64,000 bases of DNA, from contig JAAXNY010000005.1 of the NCBI GenBank assembly GCA_013420905.1, positions 2,232,001 through 2,296,000 of the forward strand. The letters run 5' to 3'. The notes beneath the pieces are model-generated. The model was given only the letters and a program-made list of their open reading frames with translations. It had not been told where the DNA came from and made no database searches. The translations under genes were made by a program, and so were the position numbers. Positions 23,421 through 34,463 of the stretch are shown here, piece by piece. Position 1 is the first letter of the stretch, and every line of letters starts with the position of its first letter. The stretch comes from Collybia mongolica (taxonomy: Eukaryota; Basidiomycota; Agaricomycetes; Agaricales; Clitocybaceae).

Positions 23421-26072
23421 CATAGCAGTTCCCCTTGATAATTTCGAAATGCCAAACCATCTACACCATAGCAAACTATCTCCGAGGAGGTAATGACTGT
23501 ATGGAACACTGGTTGCACCAGGTGGTCCTTTTTGACCATAACTACAGGATGCTGCAAACGAGTAGTCAAGACGCCAGCTGAGACTTATTAAAAATCTCAG
23601 GATACCTTTGTGTTCCGATAATCCCATATGCAAACGCATCCATCCTCGTATCCTCTGGCGAAGTGACTCAAGTAGGTACTTCCACGGTTGTACCTAGACG
23701 ATGACCTTACTTCGCTCCGGTAACCAAAAGCACAGTCGGGTGGTCTGTTGAACCCAGCGCGTCGGTTATCGAATATCTGGATCTGAGCATCAAGATGGTC
23801 GACCTTTGTGAAGAATCAGCCACTGGACACTGAAAAGTGGAGGCAGATTGACAGACTTCCAAGATGGTGATACTTGGAGCGTTAGGATGAATATGGATTT
23901 GGTGAATCATGTTGCTGAGTTTAACTTCCACCGGTATTGCCGCTCTGTGGTTCATATCCAAAGTAAAAACAACCTTTCCAGCACCGACCAGCACAGAGCC
24001 ATCACGGGGACCGAGAGCTAACGGTGTCGGACCACTGATACGGGTGATCGTTTCACTCAAGACATGGCCATCGGTATCAATATTCCATAATTTGACTGAT
24101 TTGTCGTGACCGCCGGTGACGAAAGAAATTGTCGAGTTAGTAGACCTTGTAGGCGCGAGACAACTCACCCATGGGGTGTCTTTGTTCGAATAAGCAACAT
24201 TACTTTGAAGTTTTGGATGTGCCTTGTGATCGATGTCCTTCATGCGAGGGATCTCACCCTGATTTCATCAGACCCCATACACTTGTCCTTGATTTGTATT
24301 TTACCTTGGTTAAGGAAATCAACGATATTTGACATGGACCGAGTTCGTACGCAATGACAATTGTATCGCCGATAGAACAAGCGTCATTCACACGCCGAGT
24401 ATCATCATGTTGGCTGGGCAAGGAGTACGAAGAAATTCGTTGCCTGTTCCGGACCAATGAGTTGAGTCCGAGATCGTGAATGAAGTCAAATGAACCTCGT
24501 TTCACGACTTATAAATTGGACGTCAGCCCGCATGGAAACTGTGGCCAGTGGAAGGCTGGGGTGTGATGGGAAAAGCACGCGCCTGGGGCGGTTAAATGGG
24601 GTGTCTGGTAGCCGGCAGGGATTTAGGCCTGGCTTTTGGACACCATATGTTTGCATGAGAGCAGGCCGCAGTCGAATATCGTCACCTGGTCCGCCTAAAA
24701 GATGTCGTGGCACAGGATCCTTACATGCAGAGGAGACCGGGTTGTAGGTCGAAGCTCGTGATGTCGAACCTTGGAGCCTTTCAAGGGATTGATAGTTTGG
24801 CTGAACGTCAGGAAGAAGGGAATGTGAAGGACGGCGGATTTTGTGTATTGTTATTTTCTTTGGAACAATACTTGACGTGGGAGGGTATTTGTTGCTACCG
24901 TTGAGATCACTTTCTGATGAAGTGCTGGATTCACTATCCAATTCTTCCTCTTCGGTCGAAGTCCCACTTGAACTAGAATTTCTACCACCAAGAGATGCTT
25001 CTGAGCTCACATTAACAAGGGAGGTAGATAGTGGATTCCGTTTCTCTATGGTGTGATCATCTGAATTGGTCTCGTCATCGCGAAGAACTTTATATGGCAT
25101 GTGGGAATTCCCTTCAATGCTGGGGAAATCAATAGGGGTGTCTGTAACTGGTGTGGAGAGTCTGCCTCCCTCGTCAATGATCCAGCGAATAACATTCAGA
25201 GGACCCAAGCGACTTTTCCAAGGAAAAGGCAAGGTCTTGTGGCGTATTACAGAGAACGCCGCATCCGCAATATGGGCATGGGTAAATTTCACAGATACCG
25301 TCCCGTGTCGAAATTGAACAATTTCCTCCACACTGTTCCAACGTTTAGTATGCAAAAACATCTCTAGGATCTGTATTTGATACGCACACCGATATGAACC
25401 CGCTATCTTTGAGTAGCCTTGCTATGTCCCTGGAAATAATATATGATGGTAGGTCCTTGATCACAACCAGATTTATGCGACGGCCAGCCTCCAGACCCTC
25501 CGGAAATTCTTGATCCATAACTTGGAGGACAAAAATTCCCTCGTGATCAAATTCGTTGGAATCAGTTGGACTAATTTCTATGATGTCAGGTTCTAGTGTC
25601 GCTGCGTCTACCGCCTTTGTTTTTCCGTTCCACGTTGGAATATCTTCAGATCTGTTTGAGCGCGCACTCGTCACGTTATTCTCCTGCGTTACCGAGGAGT
25701 GGAATTCGTCGTCGATAATAATAGGGTTGAAGTTGTTGTGACCCATTTCAGAATCAACTTCTGATGCGTCATTTCCCGCTTTGAAAAGGTTTTGCGTGGG
25801 CTCAGATATAAATCGTTGTATTGGAGACCTTCCCCAGTTGATACCCACTCCATCCTGACTTGAGGTGTAAAATGAGCTTCGGGAGACATTTAGGCGGACA
25901 ATGGTACTCACAATAACAGCGGCTTGCCGATTACTCGTTTGCCAGTATCTGTGAATTCTTCTATGGTTGTTTCGGATATACGCCCCTTTTTTGCACTAGA
26001 TAGATCAAGCCTAGATGGACGATGTCTTTTAAGAGTTAAAAGGACTTGTTCCGAGGAGGCTGAATTGTTCAT
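23421..26072 (-). CDS. WD40-repeat protein with an N-terminal RRM-like domain
   Basis: The gene starts MNNSASSEQVLLTLKRHR at 26072 and stops at 23421. After a disordered stretch comes an RRM-like fold: RRINLVVIKDLPS (strand 1), ISRDIARLLKDSG (helix 1), then VEEIVQF, TVSVKFTHAHIADAAF. A long Ser/Glu-rich and Pro/Arg-rich segment follows, then WD40 repeats with FVTGGHDKSVKLWNID, HLDAQIQIFDNRR and FARGYEDGCVCIWDYRN. Apparent frame breaks vanish with introns 25333-25399 and 24444-24495, both with GTTCAT donors and AACAG acceptors. Other introns lie near 25860-25908, 24256-24300, 23815-23870 and 23560-23610. The domain pairing suggests RNA-linked scaffolding, but the function is unknown. It converges on the M28 gene, 140 bp apart. 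Confidence 0.75.
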
Positions 26073-27665
26073 AGTTTGAATGTGGAACAAACGCTCAAAA
26101 CAACCTGGATGCTCAACTCCTTGTTTTAGATAAGCAAATAACACAATTGGGCAGTCCAGATCCTATGATCTCAATCAAAAAAATATATGTATTAGTACAT
26201 ATATGTACAATCAACACAACCTACCAGCAATTGTCATGTCTTCTTATATTTGTTCAAGGTTCAGCGTTCCGCAAGCACATATTTTAGAACGTATGCAATC
26301 TATATCTCTATGCTACGATAGAAGACTGCCAGCCCAACGAACGGCCCTTGAATTGGAAAGAGGCTGCTATCCCAATTATTCGCCCGCTCGCTCCAAGTTT
26401 CCAAGGTGGCAAGGGGGTCTCTACTGAGGGGGCATCGTATGCCACACTATACTGGTACTCACACAACCATTATCTGACGACGACCCACAATGCACGATGT
26501 GACCCTTTGTCTGAGCATTTAAATGGCTGCCCTCACCGGGCTTCCGGTGCGAAAAAAAGACGTGTTGACTACGGTCCTCACAAGATAGATTCGGAAATAT
26601 ATCCTAGACATACGGGTACTCTAAAGACAACAATCGATGTTTCTCCTCACCCCAAATCTCAGATGCAACGTCACGGAGCTCCTTATCGACTCCCCGGTGA
26701 ATGCAGGAAAGGCGCTCCAGGGTTCAATCATCTAAAAAGCAATGGAAAAAAAGAGTTTGAAATGCAAAGGTCCATGCCGAAGCGGGAGTTGTGGTTGAGC
26801 TTCGTGGTATCTTTGGGAATGTTGCACGTTTCGCATGCGCTGAGGATGGAATTCCCCGTTCTACCGGGGCCAGCTAGAAGGGTCTAGCAGTAAGTATCAG
26901 CATATATTCCTCTGGATCTCGTACACCCACGGTGTCGTTGCATAGCCAGACCTCTCGCCTCAAAACGGAGCTCCAATAACTCTCATGATAGAGGAAGTGC
27001 CACAATGACCAGAATTTATCAGGTATAAAAAGGATCCACAATTCAACTCACTTCAGGCACCACATATTGGCATTGCTTTTTTTTTGCAACTTTTAGCTCA
27101 GATCTTTGGCGACTGGCTGTCAGTATGACAACATGCAAAGGTCTAAAGGGAGCCATAATTCTAAAGTCCCTCAACCAGATCCATCAAGTCCTCTGCAGAG
27201 ATATGTGTCCGGGATTCTTTCTCTGTCCCCCTCTTTACTCGAGTTAACCTCTCCTCCTGGACCCACTACTTTCTGCTCACCTAATTTTCCACATCCACTC
27301 AGCCGTTCTCCTAGGATATTCACGAATATATTATCCCTCGCATAGCTTTTCACCTCTTGTCGTGGAATACATACAAGAGACCAGTTCAGATTTAATTAAT
27401 ACCACATCAATTTCTCCTGACCCCCTCCCTTCACCGCAACCTGGAACAATATGCGAAGACCTGATGCCATAATCTCCAATTTGGCTACGGTAGCCAGGGA
27501 GATTTCCGAGTCCCCATCTGCAACTGCAAATGTGTCTGGAGTCGTGCTCAATAATACCCCATCCTCCTCGCTTTAGTTTGAACAATCACCATGTTCACAG
27601 TATAAGATCAAAAATTTTCCTAGTTTGGAGTTTTGAAGAAAACCTGAGAATGCCATACAATTCTA
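26073..27665. other. Upstream region, at most one weak candidate gene
   Basis: A plus-strand frame is open from 26348 to 26887 but begins without an ATG until far inside and matches nothing known. A TATA-like TATAAAAAGG at about 27024 is followed by an open plus-strand stretch (about 27134-27345) starting MQRSKGSHNSKV and, in another frame, an ORF near 27451-27576 ending with a stop (TVAREISESPSATANVSG). These could be exons of a small disordered protein, but I cannot support a model. Confidence 0.25.
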
Positions 27666-28875
27666 TTACAGGTGTTTCGGAAAAGCTTGTCTCATGTGCG
27701 TTTGAGCGATTTTTAAATAAAATAAATAGAAAAAATAGAAAAACACCTACTTCCTCAACACAGGCCCTACGCTTCTCTACACTCTTAAAACACTCTAGAT
27801 GTCTGACTATGAGTTGGATAATGAGTTGGGCTTCCCATCATCCAAAGATCCAGCCGAAAGAGATGGAGAATTTGATGATCTGCCAGTTTTGCAGGCAAAG
27901 ACCCACTCGAGCAATATCAAACAACTCAGCGACAAAGGCGCCAACCCTGGGGTCAGGTCGACCATAGAGGAGCAAGAGGTAGAGGAAGAAAGCGACACAG
28001 GTCCAATTTCTAAGGGTAAGTGTGTATGATTCTTGGCAAAGTTGTATATAACTGAGAAGTCTGCAGAAGAAGCTCGACACACTGCACCTACTTAAGCCAA
28101 ATTCAAGATTTGCACACCTGCTAAGGGAACAAAACGGCAAGAACAGTATTAAGAGTTGTCAAATAAAGAATCGCTCACATACATCTTCAAACACATTCAC
28201 AACAAGGTGCGAGGACAGCAACCAAGCACAAATCTGACAACCCCCCCAGACTCAGATAGCTCAGGCGATGAGCAACCCTTCCACCATCCACTCATCGTGG
28301 ACCATTGCTGGATTCCATCCATGGCAAGATGCTATAGCACTCTCCTCGATCTTGTTGGACCCATACTTGTGCCGCTGGCGCTGATACATTTGCATGTACC
28401 AGTCATGCTTGTTCCCTTTGGTTATAATCACCTCTTATACTCTTTCTTTTAGCATTGACCATATCCTAGGACCATTGTTGTACCCTCCAGTAGGAATTAC
28501 TTACACAATACTCACACCTAGTATAAATAGTACTCATGTACTCTCGTTATTGTAGTCTAATCCATATCTTCATTATACATCTCTCTAAGTCCAAGATCTG
28601 GTGGAATAATGCTGTCATATGAAGTGTAATTTTCTTCCCAGTGTCAAATGCTTTTTACCGAGACACCAAAGCTGCAACATTGTCAATCTACCACCCTTCA
28701 TCAACAAGCTAGAGCACAAACTGCTTCACATCAGCAATCATACAATGAAATAGCATGGTCCTGGAGTCCCATACGTCGTGAATGACGCTGGTTTGAATTT
28801 TTTGATTTTTCGTCTTTTTTTTATTAAAAAATCGCTCAAACGCACGTGGGACAAGCTTTTCCGAAACACCTGTAA
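27666..28875. mobile_element. Non-autonomous DNA element with ~50 bp terminal inverted repeats
   Basis: The left end, TTACAGGTGTTTCGGAAAAG at 27666, continues with GCTTGTC, a few mismatches, and GTGCGTTTGAGCGATTTTT. The same sequence is present inverted and ending at 28875. The two arms match over about 50 bp. The inside is 1.1 kb and encodes no recognisable transposase, so the element depends on another copy for movement. No clean target duplication could be read; a Tc1/mariner-type relationship is possible from the end sequence but not shown. Confidence 0.65.
27799..28094 (+). CDS. Short acidic ORF inside the TIR element, likely gene fragment
   Basis: Starts MSDYELDNELGFPSSKDPAE and reads about 72 codons to a GTAAGT donor at 28015. 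An acceptor (CTGCAG) near 28066 would add a few codons (EEARHTAPT) before a stop. The product is acidic and disordered, with no recognised domain. It is probably what is left of a gene carried or captured by the element. Confidence 0.3.
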
Positions 28876-31289
28876 AATACCTTGTAAATTTTCCAAGCCA
28901 GTAATTCTCCAGAATTGCCCAATATCCCCCACAATATCTATACAATACTGCACACATTTTCCACACAATACGCACGGATGGTAACGTAACTCACAGGACA
29001 GCTGAACACTGAAAATCCCATGCCTCAACTGGTCACTTTCTCATTTCGACAATTCCAAGCCAAGTAGAGTGAGTATTGCCTCCAAGTTTTTTGTGACCTC
29101 TTTGGACAGTATGTAGCTAGAGTAATGCTCCAATAGAAACTTCATGAATACCCTCCTACTTTGAGGTATTCAATGTTATTTAATTGTGATCACAATCTGG
29201 GCCTGTGAGCCATACATCTGCTTTTTGGCATCATAGCTGTTCTTTTCTATTTGAAAGTTCTGTATGCTAATTTCTGACCCTCATAGGTATATAAATATGA
29301 TGATTTAGACAGTCAGTATGTCCTCCAATGAAAAGTTATTTTGTGTGCAAGATAAGACAAATTTTAGGGTTCAGGAAGAAACTCTGAGGTTAGTAACTAA
29401 CAGGTTACTAACATGGCAGCTTTGGAGGGGGTTATTCACAGACATTAATAACATGTTACTAACATCCATGTTAGTAACATGTTAAAAATTGTTAAAAATT
29501 GTTAAAAAATCCCTTCCCCCCTACCAATCCCAGTTAGGCCCTTCCCCTTCATCTTCCTGTACTATATCCAGCCCTTTTACTTTCTTCTGAGTGATATTAA
29601 CCTCTCCTGAACTCTCTGAGAACATATTAACAAAAACTGGAGATGTAAGATCAGTCAAGTAAGGCTTTCAGAGCTTGTAAGACCATGCATAAGGTAGAAA
29701 GCCATGATGATGATGTTAGGACATAGTATTAGAGCAATATGAGAAAACATAATTTTTCAAAGGCCAGGTGAAAAATCTGGATCAAAATCACCCAAATTTG
29801 CCCAAAACTGTCCAGATGAACTAAGCAAAAAGTGGGATTATACCATTACCATGCAGACCTGAGGTAGCAGTGTGTGGGGAGATGGTTAGTGATCAACCAT
29901 CAATAGGAGTTAATATTCAAACAATCTGCAAGACTGCTTTTTAATTTGGTTATAGCACAATTTAATATATACTAATGTACCCTCAAAGTTTTGTGTCAAC
30001 CTGTGGTCTGTAGATTGAGTTTCAGTAAAGTAAGTTTTTAGACCAAATATTGGGAAGTGTAAATCTGGTCACAACAATATATTCACCCCCCTGACTCAGT
30101 TACTACTCATAAGAGTTGGTATCTTGGACTAGTTACAACCTAATGGGCCTAAAATGTTACATTCAGGTGCTAGAAATGATGTTTAATCAATAGGATATTT
30201 TAAAAAATGAGGTAACCAGTTGACTGGTGACTAAAGCTAAAAAAAAAAGTGCTTGAAAACCCTGTGCAGAAAGTTATATTATGAATAATATATCAATTTC
30301 TTTTCTGGTAGGACTACTTCTGAGTTATAGAGGGCATACTCAGACAGCTTATGGGACCTCAACAAGAAAAATATCTTATGTTTTGCATGTGTGAGGCCAA
30401 AAATATTCAAAAAGTGACCTGTTGTCTGATGACTTATGTTACGACGCTTCTTGATCTTTTACCACCACCATCCGACTGTGGAAATTCGTCCCTCCTGCAC
30501 TAGGTCATCCCTAAACTACCTAACACCTCATCCCTAATCGACATTGCCTTTCATCAGACCACTCTTTCAGCCTGGGCCACTATCCTTTTATACCATATCC
30601 AAATTTTTAACTTATCAGAGCTGGTCCTGACTATCTGCAGGGTCATCTCATCTTGCCTGTACTGGGGGCTCCACTTATCTGTTCACATCCACCTCATCAA
30701 CTACCAGGCCACACGAGGACACCACAACTCTAGTACTCTGCTTTGCACAGATCCTTAGGGAGCGTCACTGCCAACATTCTCGACAATTTATTCGTACTCG
30801 CTTAACCACTACACCCAAACACAAAAGGAGGAAGGGGTCTGGCCCCCCAATCAGCTACTGTCCCTGCACAGAGCACACCTCTTGGGGAGAATGCCAGTTT
30901 ATTGACCAATGGTGGGATTTGGCGGCGTCATTTTGGAGGGGAGTCATCACTTTGGGAGAGCAGTGTGGAACAGGGGGGAAAGTAATAGGGGGGATTCAGG
31001 AGAGGGGGAGCAGGTTTGAGGTATGGGTCGTTCATTGAGATTGGACATTTATCTTCAACACTGGGGGGGAGTAATGGGTTTCCAGGGCAACCTGAAAATA
31101 CCAGGAGGGGAGTGGAACAGGGTACCAACGTGAAGGGAGGGGACCATGCCCCAACAAGTGAAGGCAAACCTTTAAGGCGTTGGGAGGTTCAGACATGGTA
31201 CAGTACAATACCGTTGGACTGCAGGTATCCTCAGTCTAGACCTGTAATATGACCTGGAGAGCAACTTAGTGTACAGCTCCACCCTGATG
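28876..31289. other. AT-rich interval without genes
   Basis: No gene was recognised. A cluster of GTTACTAACATG-type direct and inverted motifs lies at 29390-29500. From about 30440 the base composition shifts to more G/C, with Cys-containing ORF scraps (CPCTEHTSWGECQF near 30865), perhaps the body of a retroelement whose tail is the poly(A) at 31379. This is only a guess. Confidence 0.35.
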
Positions 31290-31394
31290 GCCCATTACAG
31301 ATTACTTAGTGGTAATAGGTGTTTATGCCTGCATGTAGCTGGGTCAAACCCACATGCACTTAATATTATTATATGACCAAAAAAAAAAAAAAAA
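31290..31394 (+). mobile_element. tRNA-like pol III promoter with poly(A) tail, SINE candidate
   Basis: TTAGTGGTAATAGG near 31306 resembles an A box. GGGTCAAACCC at 31341-31351 resembles a B box, 35-40 bp further on, which is the normal tRNA spacing. The sequence ends in 16 A (31379-31394). This is what a tRNA-derived SINE or a retroposed tRNA-like transcript would look like. The left limit is unknown and no target duplication was found. Confidence 0.4.
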
Positions 31395-32081
31395 GATGAC
31401 TTATGTTAGTTTAAAAATATTACATTATTATTATTAATATATTAATATACTTCCTACTTGACTGCAAGTCAAGGAATTGGCAGATCATATATATACAATG
31501 GGGGCAGTTGCACAGCACACTATCAATGGCTGGACTTTGACAACTTGCTGGCCTACTGCTTATGCACATTGGGTATACAGGTGCTTTCTTGCCACCCTCT
31601 CCATTTTCCAGGCAGCAGTCTTGTTGATTGAGATATAGATGGGACTGATGGAGTGCAGTTGGTTTGATAACAGCTGAAGCCTTATTTAATATAATCAGTA
31701 ATAATATATCAACAAAGAAATAAATGTGTACCAGCTAATATATATTGTTAGGTGCAGGCTGAAGTGATGACTTGTTAGTTTCGTTGGTATTAGTGTATCT
31801 CCTTCTGGCTGATCTTGAACAGTCCCTAGGTTTTTGACCTCATGGACTGTGTTCCTATACAGTTGGTCCCAACCCTCAGCATCATCCATATATCTCATCA
31901 TGAAATTCTTGTCTTGATTACAACCAGCCTGATGATTGCAGCTGTCTTTGATGAGTTTAGCAAATCCTGGGCCCATAAAGAACTGTCAAAGGGTTTGGAT
32001 TATTGAAGTGTGAGGACTGACCTTGAAGGGCTGCTGGCCCTCCCCTCCTTACCATCCATATATTCTTCATACAGTGGCTCA

Positions 32082-33679
32082 AAAAACTGCCCCAATGTTT
32101 GTACATTTTTGAAAGATCAATATGGTATGAAGTGCTGACATAAGCAGGGGACCTGGGGTAATTATGTAAGATACTATGACATCGTGGCTTTCCAATGGAC
32201 CCTGGATCATGTGATTTGGATCAAAACCCATTAAGCTATAGGCCAAACAAAATGATTACTCATTGGGGCAGTTTTTTGACCCTCTATTAATTTTCTATCT
32301 AATACTTTGTATGACCACCTTTTGCCTTTATAACTGCTTGTATCCGCCTGGGCATACTTTCTATCAGGTTTTGGCATACCTCTGGTGGAATTTCACCCCA
32401 CTCTTCAGTCAATCTATCCCACAACTCATGTACTCCTTTGGGTGGTGTCGGATATTCTTTAAGACGGCGCTTGAGATGTTCCCAAAGGTGTTCTATTGGA
32501 TTCATGTCAGGGGATTGGGCAGGCCAGCCAAGGACTTGAATGTTGTTGTCTTCAAACCACTGTGTGGCCAGTCCAGATGTGTGTTTGGGGTCGTTATCTT
32601 GCTGAAAGTAGCGCTCGCCATCCACCATTTCCAACTTCTCAAAACTTTCCTGAACTCCACTCTCCAAAATTTCACAGTATTGAACCTTGTCCATGTTCCC
32701 CTGCACCTCTATGAGCTTTCCCACTCCATTCCACCCCATACAACCCCATACCATGAGGTTTCCTCCTCCTCCATGTTTGACAGTAGGTGATGTTGTTCTA
32801 TCAGATGGTGGTTCTCCCCTTTGTTTCCAGACATAAACCTTTCCATCTGACCCAATCCTATTGATTTTGGTCTCATCTGTCCATAGAACCCTTTTCCAGT
32901 CCTCCACAGTCCAGCTTTCATGATATTTTGCAAACTGGAGACACCGGATGCGATGGGCTCGTTTGAGAAGAGGAGCTTTCCTCTTTGTAGCAGCATAAAA
33001 TTGATTTTCCTTGAGTGCATTTCTGACTGTCTGGGGTGTGACAGGATTGGGGATGATGCCATTGATGAATTGGGTAGCCTGAACTGCATTATCAAGCTTC
33101 CCTGACTTGATTTGATGAATAATTGACTGTTTGTCACGAACAGACAGCTTGGAGGGGCGGCCACCAAGGTTGTTTTCTTTGTTTCCATCCACATCTTTGC
33201 TGATCCTACTGATGGTACCCTTCCCTAGACCAGTTTTCTCCTTGATTTGACGCTGAGAATAGCCCTCATTGAGGAGAGAAACAACAGTATTGTGCTGAGC
33301 AGTAGAAATGGCTTTCATGATGGTGGTAAGAGGTCAAGAAGATGATTGAACCAATTCCAACATGTCAAATTGATACAAATAAAGTCACATGACATTGTTT
33401 ATTCTTCCCACAGTCCATAATGTTCTTGCATTGGATCATAAATGCCAGAATAATGGAAAATAAGATAAGGGTCAAAAAACTGCCCCAATAAGTAACCATT
33501 TTGTTTGGCTTATAGCTTAATGGATATTGATCCAAATCACATGATCCAGGGTCCATTGGAAAGCCACGATGTCATAGTATCTTACATAATTACCCCAGGT
33601 CCCCTGCTTATGTCAGCACTTCATACCATATTGATCTTTCAAAAATGTACAAACATTGGGGCAGTTTTTTTAGCCACTG
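32082..33679 (-). mobile_element. Complete Tc1-type transposon, 1.6 kb
   Basis: Termini start CAGTGGCT at both ends and are flanked by TA (32080-32081 and 33680-33681), the standard Tc1/mariner target duplication. The inverted arms are long (about 202 bp at 32082-32283 and 212 bp at 33468-33679) and nearly identical. Each arm ends inward with an inverted copy of its own outer segment (CAAAAAACTGCCCCAAT). With an uninterrupted transposase, this copy is likely recent and may be autonomous. Confidence 0.93.
32299..33318 (-). CDS. Tc1-family DD34E transposase, intact
   Basis: Single-exon ORF of 339 aa. The N-terminal paired-type helix-turn-helix region contains LLNEGYSQRQIKEKTGLGKG, and a GRPSKLS motif follows it. 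The catalytic core shows VLWTDETKIN (first Asp), YFQQDNDPKHTS (second Asp) and DMNPIEHLWEHLKRRL (Glu), with exactly 34 residues between the second Asp and the Glu. GGGGNLMVWGCM and the WPAQSPDMNP block are classic Tc1. The protein is full length. It cuts and pastes its own element at TA sites. Confidence 0.96.
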   Translation of the reverse strand: MKAISTAQHNTVVSLLNEGYSQRQIKEKTGLGKGTISRISKDVDGNKENNLGGRPSKLSVRDKQSIIHQIKSGKLDNAVQATQFINGIIPNPVTPQTVRNALKENQFYAATKRKAPLLKRAHRIRCLQFAKYHESWTVEDWKRVLWTDETKINRIGSDGKVYVWKQRGEPPSDRTTSPTVKHGGGGNLMVWGCMGWNGVGKLIEVQGNMDKVQYCEILESGVQESFEKLEMVDGERYFQQDNDPKHTSGLATQWFEDNNIQVLGWPAQSPDMNPIEHLWEHLKRRLKEYPTPPKGVHELWDRLTEEWGEIPPEVCQNLIESMPRRIQAVIKAKGGHTKY

Positions 33680-34463
33680 TAGGTGATGCTATTGCAGTAA
33701 CAGATCATACATATAAGACCTTGGAGTTTGTTGACTTCCTTTGAGGTATAATGTTTCCAGCAGATTGGGCAGAGCACACACTGAGTGATATATTGGTCTG
33801 CATCAAGACCAAATCATCACTTTGTGCTTTTGAGAGTTCATACTGGTTGGGGGTATGCTGGAAGGGCCTCTGCAACAAAAAGGGTATTGAGGGTTGAATT
33901 AAGGCTGTCAGTTGCTTGTGCTGCCAAAAGGTAATCATAAACATTTCCAATGTTAGCTTGAAAGTAGGCAATCTTGATACAAGACTCCTCAGCAAATGCC
34001 AGAGGAACGACAGCTGGCTTGTCTGCATCATCAATATCTGATCCTGGTGTCCATATATTCAGAAGCACAACAGGATGTCAAGCTGTGTCTGCTGGTGTCA
34101 TACATTGTCCATTCTGAGGCACTGTGGATTGCTGGGGGCCAGTGGTTGGTCTTTGTTTCTTCTCTCCTGTGGGGGGGTTGACACTCATTGAGTAAAATCT
34201 TCTGGGCTGAAGAGATCTTGATTATCATAATTGACATTGAGTCCTTGATGATCAATAGGTGGTTCAGGTTCCAAATCCTCATGGATAGCCATAGGAAGTG
34301 CTGCCAGCTTAATTTGCTGTCTGTTCCATAAGTTTGCAGGCAGCTGCACTAAAAGGTCATGTGTTGTTGCTTCTGACAGCTTTGGGCTTCTTGTTTGGCA
34401 CTCATAGCCAGATGGATATTTCACACAGGGCTTGCAAAAGCATTTGTATATGATGGAGGGCAT

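Larger units (their letters stand above)
31590..34463 (-). pseudogene. Tnp2-type (CACTA) transposase relic, split by a Tc1 insertion
   Basis: Minus-strand pieces resemble the N-terminal half of basidiomycete Tnp2-like transposases. From the right: MPSIIYKCFCKPCVKYPSGY near 34463, ADKPAVVPLAFAEESC near 34000, and a zinc-ribbon-like QCVLCPICWKHYTSKEVNKL ... CMICYCNS near 33700. After the Tc1 element come YEEYMDGKEG, then GPGFAKLIKDSC, FMMRYMDDAEGWDQL, VKNLGTVQDQPEG and, by 31590, SISPIYISINK. The order matches the family (PGFAK, DMxDGDxW, VGNLGTVQD). Pieces lie in different frames, contain stops and end abruptly, so it is not functional. The reading frame runs straight across the Tc1 target site. 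Confidence 0.65.

Noticed and set aside
25333..25399. Apparent frameshift in the WD40 gene
   Set aside because: A 67 bp intron with GTTCAT donor, TACTAAAC branch site and AACAG acceptor restores the frame; a second intron of the same type at 24444-24495 solves another apparent break.
26348..26887. Open frame of 179 codons upstream of the WD40 gene
   Set aside because: No ATG near its beginning, no similarity to known proteins and no splice support.
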